Shown one piece after another: positions 17,329 through 25,618 of a stretch of DNA of 64,000 bases. A program made the position numbers and the translations under genes. The notes beneath the pieces were generated by a model. It was given only the letters and a program-made list of their open reading frames with translations, ran no database searches and had not been told where the DNA came from. The DNA comes from Brevundimonas sp. (GTDB lineage: Bacteria; Pseudomonadota; Alphaproteobacteria; Caulobacterales; Caulobacteraceae). The stretch is taken from positions 212,914-276,913 of the forward strand of contig QFQU01000005.1 in NCBI GenBank assembly GCA_003248965.1, written 5' to 3'. Positions within the stretch are counted from its first letter, which is position 1. Every line of letters starts with the position of its first letter.

Positions 17329-18753
17329 ATGCGCCTTCCGTCCCTCCTTCGCCGCACGCCCTTCCGGCTGACGCTGCTGTTCCTGGCGCTGTTCGTGGCG
17401 GCGGCGGGGGCGATCCTGGCCTATGTCTATTTCGCCTCGGCGTCGGAGGCCCAGGCGCGGGCGCGGGCTGACGTGGAGACGGAGTTGGGCGCCCTGACCG
17501 CCATCCATCGGACACGCGGGATCGACGCCCTCAACCAGGCCCTGGTGGAGCGCACCATTCGGGGTGGACCCTATCTGTATCTGCTGACCGGACCGGACGG
17601 GAAGATCGTCACCGGCAATCTGTCGGCCATGCCTTTCGACCTGAAAGAGGCGCGTCATGAGGGCGCGGGCGAATGGAACACCTTTCGCCTGACCAGCACC
17701 GACGCCGACGGTCGGGTGGAGGCCCGCCGTTCCATCGGCGTCATCATGCCCCTGGCGGGCGGCGATACCCTGTTCGTCGGCGAGGACATCGGCGGGATCG
17801 AGGAATATCTGTCGCGCCTGACCCAGGCCCTGTGGGGAGCGATGGGCCTGGTCATGCTGCTGGGCCTGGCCGGCGGCCTCTACATCAGCCGGCGGGTGGA
17901 GCGGTCGATGGCCGGGCTGAACCAGGTCGTTCAGGCGGTTCAGGAGGGCGACCTGAAGGTGCGCGCGCCCGTGCGTCACACCGGCGACGAACTGGACGAA
18001 CTGGGCCAGGGCCTGAACACCATGCTGGATCGGCTGGAGGCCTCCATGTCCTCGATACGCCACGCCGGCGACGCCATCGCCCACGACCTGCGCTCGCCCC
18101 TGACGCGGATGCGCGCCAAGCTGGAGGTCGCCCTGATCGACGCCGAGGCGGGAAAGATCGACGGGGTCGACGCCTTGGGCATCGCCCTGGACGAGGCGGA
18201 TCATCTGCTGAAGACCTTCAACACCGTCCTGGCGATCGCGCGGTTGCAGGCGGGCGGCGCGCCCGACCCGAAGGTGATGGACGCCGCCGACCTGGCCGCC
18301 GACATGGCCGAGCTTTACGAACCCGCCGCCGAGGACAAGGACATCGACTTCTCGGCCGAGGTGGAGAAGGGGCTGATGATCGAGGGCAACCAGCCCTTCC
18401 TGGCCCAGGCCCTGGCGAACCTGATCGACAACGCCATCAAATACACGCCCGCCGGCGGGGCGGTGAAGCTGCGGGCGCGCAGGCGGTCGTCGGGCGAGAT
18501 CGAATATTCCGTCACCGACACCGGGCCCGGCGTGCCGGAGGAAGACCGTGAACGTGTGGTCCAACGCTTCGTGCGCCTGGACAACAGCCGCACCGAGCCC
18601 GGCTCGGGCCTGGGCCTGTCGCTGGTGACGGCGGTGGCCGAGGCGCACGGCGGGCGGGTGGTGCTGGACGAGGGGCCGGGCGCCTACGGCGGCTTCGGCC
18701 CCGGCCTGCGGGTGGCGCTGGTTCTGCCGCCGGCGTCCGCCGGGATGATTTGA
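17329..18753 (+). CDS. two-component sensor histidine kinase
   Basis: A 474-residue membrane kinase. TM1 is at about 13-36 and TM2 at about 165-187, flanking a periplasmic sensor domain of about 128 residues. A HAMP linker (188-240) follows, then the HisKA dimerisation domain with His252 (AIAHDLRSPLTRM) and the ATPase domain with N box NLIDNAIKYT, G1 DTGPGV and G2 GSGLGLSL. It phosphorylates the response regulator encoded just upstream. The glnE ATG overlaps its stop (TGATG), so glnE may be co-expressed. Confidence 0.94.
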   Translation: MRLPSLLRRTPFRLTLLFLALFVAAAGAILAYVYFASASEAQARARADVETELGALTAIHRTRGIDALNQALVERTIRGGPYLYLLTGPDGKIVTGNLSAMPFDLKEARHEGAGEWNTFRLTSTDADGRVEARRSIGVIMPLAGGDTLFVGEDIGGIEEYLSRLTQALWGAMGLVMLLGLAGGLYISRRVERSMAGLNQVVQAVQEGDLKVRAPVRHTGDELDELGQGLNTMLDRLEASMSSIRHAGDAIAHDLRSPLTRMRAKLEVALIDAEAGKIDGVDALGIALDEADHLLKTFNTVLAIARLQAGGAPDPKVMDAADLAADMAELYEPAAEDKDIDFSAEVEKGLMIEGNQPFLAQALANLIDNAIKYTPAGGAVKLRARRRSSGEIEYSVTDTGPGVPEEDRERVVQRFVRLDNSRTEPGSGLGLSLVTAVAEAHGGRVVLDEGPGAYGGFGPGLRVALVLPPASAGMI

Positions 18754-21677
18754 TGCCCGATAACGAATCCTCGGTCCCCTTGTACCGCGACATGAAGCCT
18801 GCTGGTCCGGTTGTGGACGCCGCAGCGGCCGAACGCCTGCTGGAGACCCTGATCCAGACCGCCGACGCGGACGGCTGGCGCGAAACCCTGGACACGGCCT
18901 GGCCCGCCCTGGCGCCCTTGGCGGGCGCTTCGCCCTATCTGGCCGGACTGATGCGTCGTCGTCCTGACCATCTGCGACGCCTGCTGGAGGCTGAAGCAGC
19001 TGATGGCCTGGAGCGGATTCTGCGCGAGACGGACGCACTGGACGGCCAGCCGGACGACGTGCGCGCCCCGCTGCGGGTGCTGAAGGCCGACCTGCACCTG
19101 TTGACGGCCCTGGCGGACACGGGCGGGGTCTGGGGGTTGGATCAGGTCACGGGCGCCCTGTCGCGGTTCGCCGACGCCGCCTGCCGCGCCGCCCTGCGCG
19201 CCGTCGCCGCCGAGCAGCGGGCCCGGGGACGGCTGATCGTCACGCCCGATGAGACGCGCGGCCCGATCCCCGGTCTGTTCGGCCTGGCCATGGGCAAGCA
19301 CGGCGCCCACGAGCTGAACTATTCTTCGGACATCGACATCTCCCTGTTCTTCGAGCCGCGCCTGATGACCCTGGCTCTGCGCGACGACGTGGAAATGCAG
19401 GATTTCGCCAATCGGATCGGCAAGGGGCTGGCGACCCTGCTCAGCGAACGAACGGCCGACGGCTATGTGTTCCGCGTCGATCTGCGGCTGCGGCCCGATC
19501 CGTCCTCGACCCCGCCGGTGGTCGCCGCCCCCATGGCCCTGGCCTATTACGAGAGCGTGGGCCAGAACTGGGAAAGGGCGGCCTTCATCAAGGCCCGGCC
19601 GGTCCTGGGCGATGCGCGGGCCGCCGCGCGGTTCCTGAAGGCGCTGGTCCCCTTCGTCTGGCGCCGCAGTCTGGACTACGCCGCCGTCCTGGACATCCAG
19701 TCGATCAAGAAGCAGATCCACGTCCACAAGACCGGCGAGGGGCTGCAGGCGGCGGGCGCCAATCTGAAACTGGGACGCGGCGGCATCCGCGAGATCGAAT
19801 TTTACGCCCAGACGCAGCAGCTGATCCTGGGCGGGCGCGATCCGGGGCTGCGGGCGGGCCGCACGCTGGAGGCGTTGCGGGCCCTGGCGGCGGCGGGCCA
19901 TGTGCCGCAGGTCGTCGCCGAGGAGTTGTCGGCGGCCTATGTCGAGCTGCGCGGGCTGGAACACCGTGTCCAGATGCTGGATGACGAACAGACGCACCGC
20001 TTGCCCGAGGACGACGGACGGCGCGCGGCGGTGGCGGCCCTGGCCGGCTGGGCGGATCTGAGCGCGTTCGACGACCATGTCGAGGCGCTGCTGGCCCGCG
20101 TCAACGCCCGCTATGGCGAACTGTTCGAGGGCGGGGAAGAGCTGGATTCCAGCTATGGCAGCCTGGTCTTCACCGGGGTCGAGAACGATCCCGAGACCCT
20201 GGCAACCCTGACCCGGATGGGCTTCACCGAGGCGGCCTCGGTCGCGGACACCATCCGCAGCTGGCATCATGGGCGCATTCCCGCGACCCGCACCGAACGC
20301 GGGCGCGAACTGTTCACCCGGCTGGCCCCGCGCCTGCTGGAGGCCCTGGCGCGGACGGGCGCGCCGGACGACGCGTTTCGCCGGTTCGCGGTCTTCTTCT
20401 CGGCTCTGGCGGCGGGGGTTCAGGTCCAGGCCCTGTTCCTGAACCAGCCCAAGCTGTTCGGGATGGTCCTGGGGGTCATGGCCTTCGCGCCGCGCCTGGC
20501 GCGCACCCTGGGCCGTCAGCCTGCGGCCCTGGACGGGGTGCTGGACGCCCGCTTCCTGACCGATCTGTCGGAAGAGAGCGGACTGACCGAACAGATGATG
20601 CGGGAGGCCGGGGAGAGCGAGGATTTCGAGGGCGCCATGAACGCCGTGCGTCGTCTGCACCGAGAGCAGATGTTCCGCATCGGCATCCACGCCCTGACCG
20701 GTCGGGCCGGGCCGGAGGCGGCGGGGCGCGCCTACGCCGCCCTGGCCGACGCCGCCATGCGGACCCTGTCGCCGGCGGCCCTGGCCGAGACGGAGCGGCT
20801 GGGCGGCGCCTTTGCAGGGGCGGTGGCGGTGGTGGCGCTGGGCAAGGCCGGATCGCGAGAGATGACGGCGGGGTCCGACCTGGACCTGATGACCCTGTAT
20901 GAGGCGCCGCCCGAGGCCCTGTCCGAGATCAAGGGCTGGAGCGCCGAGGTCTTCTACGCCCGCTTCACCCAGCGGCTGATCGCGGCCCTGTCGGCCCATA
21001 CGGCCGAGGGCGGCCTTTACGAGGTGGACATGCGGTTGCGGCCGACCGGATCCAAGGGGCCGGTGTCGGTGCGGTTGAGCGCGTTCGAGGACTATTACGC
21101 CTCGGAGGCCGAGACCTGGGAGTTCATGGTCCTGACCCGCGCCCGGGTCGTCTGGGCCAGCGATCCGGCCTTCGGGGCGAAGGTGGCCGAGGGCATCGAG
21201 GCGGCGTTGCGGCGGCCGCGCCCCGGCGTCGATGTGGCCGACGACGTGCGCCGGATGCGCGCCCTGATGGACCGGGAGCGGCGGCCGCACGGCTTTTGGG
21301 ATCTGAAACTGTCGCCGGGCGGACAGGTGGACGCCGAGTTCACGGCCCAGTTCCGTCAGTTGCAGGCCGCTGCGGCGGGCCGGCCCCTGACCCTGTCGAC
21401 CCTGGAGGCCTTGTCCGGCGACCCGATCCTGGCCGAGGCCTGGCGGGTGCAGCAGCGGCTGGCGCATCTGCTGGCGGCGGCGTTCGAGGGGCGCGTCGAT
21501 CCCGAGGTTGAGCCCGCTGTATTCCAGCTTCGCCTGGCCGAGGCCGCCGGCGCGCGGGATTTCGAGACGCTGAAGGTCGAACTGGGCGATCTGAGAACAC
21601 GGGCGCGGCGCGCCTTCGAGCGCGCGACTTCACCTGCGGGCGACGGAGATTCGGAGCCGTCGCGTTCAATCTCCTGA
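18753..21677 (+). CDS. glnE: bifunctional glutamine synthetase adenylyltransferase/deadenylase
   Basis: A 974-residue enzyme that adenylylates and deadenylylates GlnA in response to PII and glutamine, tuning ammonium assimilation. Both nucleotidyltransferase domains are visible: ELNYSSDIDISLFF in the N-terminal deadenylylase half and GSDLDLMTLYE in the C-terminal adenylylase half, each with the GSD/SSD metal-binding aspartates. Length is normal for the family. ATG 18753 overlaps the kinase stop by one base. The minus strand is also open for long distances here, a high-GC artefact. Confidence 0.95.
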   Translation: MPDNESSVPLYRDMKPAGPVVDAAAAERLLETLIQTADADGWRETLDTAWPALAPLAGASPYLAGLMRRRPDHLRRLLEAEAADGLERILRETDALDGQPDDVRAPLRVLKADLHLLTALADTGGVWGLDQVTGALSRFADAACRAALRAVAAEQRARGRLIVTPDETRGPIPGLFGLAMGKHGAHELNYSSDIDISLFFEPRLMTLALRDDVEMQDFANRIGKGLATLLSERTADGYVFRVDLRLRPDPSSTPPVVAAPMALAYYESVGQNWERAAFIKARPVLGDARAAARFLKALVPFVWRRSLDYAAVLDIQSIKKQIHVHKTGEGLQAAGANLKLGRGGIREIEFYAQTQQLILGGRDPGLRAGRTLEALRALAAAGHVPQVVAEELSAAYVELRGLEHRVQMLDDEQTHRLPEDDGRRAAVAALAGWADLSAFDDHVEALLARVNARYGELFEGGEELDSSYGSLVFTGVENDPETLATLTRMGFTEAASVADTIRSWHHGRIPATRTERGRELFTRLAPRLLEALARTGAPDDAFRRFAVFFSALAAGVQVQALFLNQPKLFGMVLGVMAFAPRLARTLGRQPAALDGVLDARFLTDLSEESGLTEQMMREAGESEDFEGAMNAVRRLHREQMFRIGIHALTGRAGPEAAGRAYAALADAAMRTLSPAALAETERLGGAFAGAVAVVALGKAGSREMTAGSDLDLMTLYEAPPEALSEIKGWSAEVFYARFTQRLIAALSAHTAEGGLYEVDMRLRPTGSKGPVSVRLSAFEDYYASEAETWEFMVLTRARVVWASDPAFGAKVAEGIEAALRRPRPGVDVADDVRRMRALMDRERRPHGFWDLKLSPGGQVDAEFTAQFRQLQAAAAGRPLTLSTLEALSGDPILAEAWRVQQRLAHLLAAAFEGRVDPEVEPAVFQLRLAEAAGARDFETLKVELGDLRTRARRAFERATSPAGDGDSEPSRSIS

Positions 21678-21688
21678 CAGGGCGTCAT

Positions 21689-21706
21689 GGGGCGCAATCT
21701 CGCCCC
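21689..21706 (+). promoter_or_regulatory. hairpin just before the EF-hand gene ribosome site
   Basis: GGGGCG-CAATCT-CGCCCC forms a perfect 6-bp stem ending 2 bases before the AAGGAG ribosome site at 21708-21713. There is no T-run, so it is not a good intrinsic terminator; it could affect translation of the EF-hand gene or be fortuitous. Confidence 0.3.
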
Positions 21707-21719
21707 TAAGGAGATCGAG

Positions 21720-22328
21720 ATGAGACTGACCTTCACCGCAGGCCTGGGCGCCGTCGCCCTGGCCGCCCTCGCCGGGGCCGCCACGGCCCAGACCCCGCCT
21801 GCGCCGCCAGCCGCCGCCATGGCCGCGCCGCATCACGCTCGACACGCGCAAGCCGCACCTCAGACACGGGCGGCCTATGTCGATGCGCGGGTGGCCCGAC
21901 TGACTGCTCTGGATGCGAATCACGACGGCGTCATCAGCGTCGAAGAGCGACGCGCTGGACAGGCGGCGCATCGTGCGAGCTGGATCGACGCCCGCTTCGC
22001 CAAGATGGACGCCAACGGCGACGGCATGATCAGCCGGGCCGAGTTCGACGCCGCCGCAGCCGTCCAGCCCCAGCGTGGCGCGGGTATGGGCCGGCATGGT
22101 CGTCATGATCGTCCGGGCGCCGAACGTCAGGCGGGCCCCATCGTGATTTCGGACGTGGCGGCCAAGCTGGGTCAACGGTTCGACGCGATGGATTCCAACC
22201 GTGACGGGGTGATTTCGCCCGAGGAACGCAGAGCCGCCCGCGCCGCCCATCGCGCGGAACGCCCGGCGCGTCGCGCGTCGCCGCCGGCGGCGCCACAAGC
22301 CGCTTCCCCGGCTCCGACTTCGGAGTAA
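21720..22328 (+). CDS. secreted EF-hand calcium-binding protein
   Basis: A 202-residue protein with a signal peptide (about 1-23, cleavage after ATA) and three canonical EF-hand loops: DANHDGVISVEE (65-76), DANGDGMISRAE (97-108) and DSNRDGVISPEE (158-169), each with Asp/Asn at 1, 3 and 5, Gly at 6 and Glu at 12. It is rich in His, Ala and Pro between loops. It probably binds Ca2+ in the periplasm. AAGGAG precedes the ATG; an earlier in-frame ATG (21687) would spoil the signal peptide. It lies 66 bases before the ECF sigma gene. Confidence 0.88.
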   Translation: MRLTFTAGLGAVALAALAGAATAQTPPAPPAAAMAAPHHARHAQAAPQTRAAYVDARVARLTALDANHDGVISVEERRAGQAAHRASWIDARFAKMDANGDGMISRAEFDAAAAVQPQRGAGMGRHGRHDRPGAERQAGPIVISDVAAKLGQRFDAMDSNRDGVISPEERRAARAAHRAERPARRASPPAAPQAASPAPTSE

Positions 22329-22394
22329 GAACGGTGTCGGGGTCGGCCGTCATGAACGCATCGGTCCCTTTCGTCAGTTGCGGAAGAGGCGGAT

Positions 22395-22976
22395 TTGGTC
22401 GCGACGGTCGACCCCGACGAGGATCTGGTGCGGCGCGTGGGGCAGGGCGACCCCACGGCGACGCAGACCCTTGTCGCGCGCAAGCTGCCGCGCGTCCTGG
22501 CCCTGGCCCAGCGGATGCTGGGCGATCCGGTCGAGGCCGAGGATGTGGCGCAGGAGGCCATGCTGAAGGCCTGGCGACAGGCGCCGAAATGGACGCCGGG
22601 TCAGGCGCGCTTCGATACCTGGCTGCACAGGGTGGCGTTGAACCTGTGTTACGATCGGCTGAGACGGCGGCGCGAAATCCCCACGGAGACGCCGCCGGAT
22701 CGGCCCGACGACGGGCCGGCCCCAGATCGCGGCCTGCTGGCGGCGGAGACGGGCGCGCGCGTGGACGCGGCCCTTCGGCGCCTGCCCGACCGCCAGCGCG
22801 AGGCCATCGTGCTGTGCCACTATCAGGACCTGTCCAATATCGAGGCGGCGTCCGTCATGGAAATCAGCGTCGAGGCGCTGGAGAGTTTGCTGTCGCGGGG
22901 ACGGCGCACCTTGCGCCAGAGCCTGGCGGACCTGTCGCCCCGTTCCGGCGGGCGATCTGAAGGAGACGGACGATGA
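22395..22976 (+). CDS. ECF-type RNA polymerase sigma factor
   Basis: A 193-residue sigma factor with only regions 2 and 4. Region 2 is at about 25-90 (MLGDPVEAEDVAQEAMLKAWRQ, then FDTWLHRVALNLCYDRLRRRR), and region 4 at about 120-180 (LRRLPDRQREAIVLCHYQDLSNIEAASVMEISVEALESLLSRGRRTLR). The start is TTG 22395 after a GGAAGAGGCGGA ribosome site. It overlaps the next gene by 4 bases (ATGA). A weak GAAC-15 nt-CGTC pair at 22329-22351 could be an autoregulated ECF promoter. Confidence 0.92.
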   Translation: MVATVDPDEDLVRRVGQGDPTATQTLVARKLPRVLALAQRMLGDPVEAEDVAQEAMLKAWRQAPKWTPGQARFDTWLHRVALNLCYDRLRRRREIPTETPPDRPDDGPAPDRGLLAAETGARVDAALRRLPDRQREAIVLCHYQDLSNIEAASVMEISVEALESLLSRGRRTLRQSLADLSPRSGGRSEGDGR

Positions 22977-23380
22977 GGATCGAGCGGCTGCAAGCCCTGG
23001 CCGAGGCCTATGGCGGCGACCTGCGGCGCTGGCCGGCGGACCAGCGCGCCTTCGCCGAAAGCCTGGTCGCGGCCGATCCGGCGGCGCGGGTCCTGTTGGA
23101 TGAGGCGGCGGCGCTGGACGCGCTGCTGGACGCTTCACCGTCCGTCGCGCCTTCGGCCGATCTGACGGCGCGGGTCCTGAGGGCCGCGCCGGGCGCACGG
23201 GCGAAGAGCCGGCCGCGCCGCGCCGTCTGGTTTCTGGGCGCCGGTTGGGCGGCGGCGGCCTGTGCGGGCGTGGTCGCGGGCGTCGGCCTGACCCGTCAAA
23301 TGAGCGCAGACGCACGGGCCGATGCGGTCCTCTATCAGGCGACGCTGAGCGGCGTGGACGACACCGAGGTTCTGGGATGA
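22973..23380 (+). CDS. membrane protein, candidate anti-sigma factor
   Basis: A 135-residue protein with a cytosolic N-terminal half (about 1-80, helical, with DLRRWPADQRAF), one membrane helix (about 85-106) and a short periplasmic tail. Its position directly after an ECF sigma gene, with ATGA overlaps at both ends, and its topology suggest an anti-sigma factor. The zinc-binding HX3CX2C motif of classical ZAS anti-sigmas is absent, so this role is inference. Confidence 0.7.
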   Translation: MRIERLQALAEAYGGDLRRWPADQRAFAESLVAADPAARVLLDEAAALDALLDASPSVAPSADLTARVLRAAPGARAKSRPRRAVWFLGAGWAAAACAGVVAGVGLTRQMSADARADAVLYQATLSGVDDTEVLG

Positions 23381-23889
23381 ATTCAAGAACGCTGAAAATC
23401 GCTCTGGCGGTGTCGGTCGGGCTGAACCTGTTCGCCGTGGGCGGCGGCGCGGCCTATCTGATCAGCCGCGAAAGGATCGAACGCCGGCTGGACGATCAGC
23501 GGCGAGCGGGCCGCGAGGGGCCGTTGCGCGAAGTGCTGCAGACGCTGGATCCCGCGACGCGCGACCGCGTCCGCACCGCTTTGCGCGCCTCGGCCCTGGC
23601 GGCGCGACCCGATTTCGAAGCGGCGCGGGCGGCGCGACGCGAGGCCATCGCCGCCGCCGGCGCGCCGACGCTGGACCCAACCCGGGTCGACGCCCTGCTG
23701 GTGCAGTCGCGGGCCGCCGAGATGCGCGGACGCGCGCGGATCGAGGCCGGGGCCGTCACGGTTCTGGCCACCCTGAGTCCCGAGGATCGAAAGGCGCTGG
23801 CTCCCTTGCTGCAACGTCGCAGCGACGCCCGCCGGGCCGCCGCGCATCATGGTGATGAAGCCCAGCGGCCGGCAGAGGCCCGTCCGTAA
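23377..23889 (+). CDS. periplasmic heavy-metal-sensor-like protein (CnrR/metal-resist type)
   Basis: A 170-residue protein with an N-terminal signal anchor (about 6-28) and a helical periplasmic domain containing LREVLQTLDPATRDRVRTAL and the later LATLSPEDRKALAPLL, a pattern typical of the LTXXQ/Metal_resist superfamily (CnrR, CpxP-like). Such proteins sense metal or misfolding and act on sigma/anti-sigma pairs. It overlaps the preceding gene by 4 bases, completing a sigma, membrane partner and periplasmic sensor set. The metal specificity cannot be read from the sequence. Confidence 0.75.
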   Translation: MNSRTLKIALAVSVGLNLFAVGGGAAYLISRERIERRLDDQRRAGREGPLREVLQTLDPATRDRVRTALRASALAARPDFEAARAARREAIAAAGAPTLDPTRVDALLVQSRAAEMRGRARIEAGAVTVLATLSPEDRKALAPLLQRRSDARRAAAHHGDEAQRPAEARP

Positions 23890-23893
23890 ACGA

Positions 23894-24571
23894 TCAGCCT
23901 GCCCTGGCGCGGAAGTCGGCCACGGCCTGAACCGCCGCGCGAACCGAGGCCTCGATGGCGGCCCAGTCGCCGGCCTTGACGGCCGCGTCGGTCACAAGTT
24001 TCGAGCCCATGCCCGCCGCCACGATGCCGGCGCCGAACCATTTGGCGATGGAGGCCTCGTCCGGATCGACGCCGCCCGTCGGCATGATCTTGACCCAGGG
24101 CATCGGCCCCTTGACCGCCTTGACGAAGTCCGGCCCGCCGACCGACGAGCCGGGGAACAGTTTGACGATGTCGCAGCCCAGCTCGTGCGCCTCGCCGATG
24201 TCGGTCACCGAGCCGCAGCCGGGGAAATAGGCGACCATGCGGCGGTTGCAGACCCTGGCCACCTCGGGGACCAGGCAGGGGCTGACCACAAAACGCGCGC
24301 CCCGGTTCAGATACAGGGCGGCGGTGCCGCTATCGACGACCGAACCGATGCCCAGCACCACATCAGGGTCGGTCTTGATCAGTTCGCGATTGATCTCGCC
24401 GAACAGGTCGCAGGCGAAATCGCCGCGATTGGTGAACTCCACTACCGGCGCGCCGCCCCGCGCGCAGGCGCGGATGACGTTCAGGCTGACCTCCGGATCG
24501 GGGTGATAGAAGACCGGGCACACGCCCTGGGTTTGAAGCGCCTGAAGCACGCTGACGCGGTCGTGGGCCAT
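23894..24571 (-). CDS. eda: 2-dehydro-3-deoxyphosphogluconate (KDPG) aldolase family
   Basis: A 225-residue class I aldolase of the KDPG/KHG family. KDPG aldolase splits KDPG to pyruvate and glyceraldehyde-3-phosphate, the last Entner-Doudoroff step. Key segments are PVVEFTNRG (equivalent of the catalytic-Glu strand), GIGSVVDSGTAALY, FVVSPCLVPEV and CDIVKLFPGS with the Schiff-base lysine, followed by KIMPTGGV. AGGAGA precedes the ATG on the minus strand. It is about 6 kb away from zwf-pgl-edd-glk and stands alone. An aldolase for a related 2-keto-3-deoxy acid is possible. Confidence 0.85.
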   Translation of the reverse strand: MAHDRVSVLQALQTQGVCPVFYHPDPEVSLNVIRACARGGAPVVEFTNRGDFACDLFGEINRELIKTDPDVVLGIGSVVDSGTAALYLNRGARFVVSPCLVPEVARVCNRRMVAYFPGCGSVTDIGEAHELGCDIVKLFPGSSVGGPDFVKAVKGPMPWVKIMPTGGVDPDEASIAKWFGAGIVAAGMGSKLVTDAAVKAGDWAAIEASVRAAVQAVADFRARAG

Positions 24572-24710
24572 GATCTGTCTCCTGGCCCGAGGGCGGGCCG
24601 TTTTCGCGTTCTGCTTATCGCAGCGAAGGTCGGATGCCAAAGCCCGGCGTCGCCGCCACATCGCGCGGCGGAAGCAAACATTGTTTCATTGCGGGCGACG
24701 GGTTGCGGAC

Positions 24711-24724
24711 TTGATCAGGGTCAA
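24711..24724 (+). promoter_or_regulatory. FNR/FixK-type box
   Basis: TTGATCAGGGTCAA matches the TTGAY-N4-RTCAA operator of FNR/FixK/Anr regulators at every fixed position. It is centred about 53 bases before the ATG of the GNAT gene (24771), within the divergent region shared with eda. This predicts activation under low oxygen; the assignment is by consensus only. Confidence 0.6.
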
Positions 24725-24770
24725 TGCGCCGGCGAAGCCCCCGCGCGACACACCGATCAAGGAGATCGCC

Positions 24771-25283
24771 ATGACCATTCTCGACCGCGAACGGCTCGTC
24801 ACCCGCACGGGAAGGGCGCTGGAGCTTCGACCGGCGCAGCCTGACGATGAACGGGCCTTGGCCGCCTTCTTCGCCAAGGTGACGCCCGAAGACATGCGTT
24901 TTCGCTTCCTGTCGACGCGACGCACGCCGGGGCACGATCAACTGCTGGCGCTGATCCAGGGGCCGAACGCACATGGCGCCAGCCTGATCGCATGGAACGA
25001 GGATGGAACGGTGGCGGCCACGGCCGTGCTGGCCGGCGATGCGGCCGGCGAACGCGCCGAGGCGGCCATTCTCCTGCGCGGCGATCTGAAGGGGCAGGGC
25101 ATCGGCTGGACCCTGCTGGAACGACTGGTCGCGGAGGCGCGCAGCCAAGGTTACGCCGTGGTGGAATCGCTGGAGGATCGGGCCAACCATGGCGCGCTTC
25201 AGGTCGAGAACGACATGGGATTCGATGCGGCGCCCCTGGAAGAGGAGCCGACCCTGGTCTGGGTCAGCAAGCGGCTGCGCTGA
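24771..25283 (+). CDS. GNAT-family N-acetyltransferase
   Basis: A 170-residue GNAT protein. The N-terminal part (ALELRPAQPDDERALAAFFAKV, then DMRFRFLSTRR) resembles the GNAT domain of Pat-type protein lysine acetyltransferases, and the acetyl-CoA-binding motif A is at about 107-118 (LKGQGIGWTLLE, Q/RxxGxG type). AAGGAG lies at 24759-24764. The substrate is unknown; protein acetylation is plausible by similarity only. The FNR/FixK box upstream suggests microaerobic expression. Confidence 0.85.
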   Translation: MTILDRERLVTRTGRALELRPAQPDDERALAAFFAKVTPEDMRFRFLSTRRTPGHDQLLALIQGPNAHGASLIAWNEDGTVAATAVLAGDAAGERAEAAILLRGDLKGQGIGWTLLERLVAEARSQGYAVVESLEDRANHGALQVENDMGFDAAPLEEEPTLVWVSKRLR

Positions 25284-25360
25284 CCATGGCGGACAAATCC
25301 GGCTCGGCTTGCGGGCCGCCATCGGCTAGAAGCCCGGCTGACCGCCAGGGAGCTTGCGCC

Positions 25361-25618
25361 ATGATGACCGCCATCTTCGTCTTCATCAAAACAGAGCCCG
25401 GCTACGCCAACGACGTGGCCGCCGACATCGTGGACAATGTCGAGAATGTCTCGGAGGTCTATTCCACCTCGGGCCAGCACGATCTTCTGGCCAAGTTCAA
25501 CCTGCCGCGCGACGCCGACATCGGGACCTTCGTGACCAAACAGGTGCAGACGCGGCCGCATATCCGCGACACCTTCACCGTCATCACCTTCTCGCCCTTC
25601 CTGCCTAAACGAGCCTAG
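25361..25618 (+). CDS. stand-alone Lrp/AsnC ligand-binding (RAM) domain protein
   Basis: An 85-residue protein consisting only of the effector-binding ferredoxin-like fold of Lrp/AsnC regulators (AIFVFIKTEPGYANDVAADI, VSEVYSTSGQHDLLAKF, ending in a beta strand). There is no DNA-binding HTH. Such SraA/DM1-type proteins bind amino acids or modulate full-length Lrp proteins as hetero-oligomers. A purine-rich AGGGAG precedes the ATG. Its stop overlaps the stop of the convergent membrane-protein gene. Confidence 0.87.
   Translation: MMTAIFVFIKTEPGYANDVAADIVDNVENVSEVYSTSGQHDLLAKFNLPRDADIGTFVTKQVQTRPHIRDTFTVITFSPFLPKRA

Noticed and set aside
16585..19038. An 817-codon minus-strand open frame antisense to the two-component genes
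   Set aside because: No domains, no ribosome site, low-complexity composition; the plus strand has full response-regulator and kinase motifs.
18684..21467. A 927-codon minus-strand open frame antisense to glnE
   Set aside because: Composition is Gln/Arg/Gly-rich without domains, and the plus strand encodes clear GlnE motifs throughout.
22329..22351. ECF promoter before the sigma gene
   Set aside because: GAAC and CGTC are present but the spacing of 15 is short and flanking bases do not fit well, so it is mentioned only in the gene entry.
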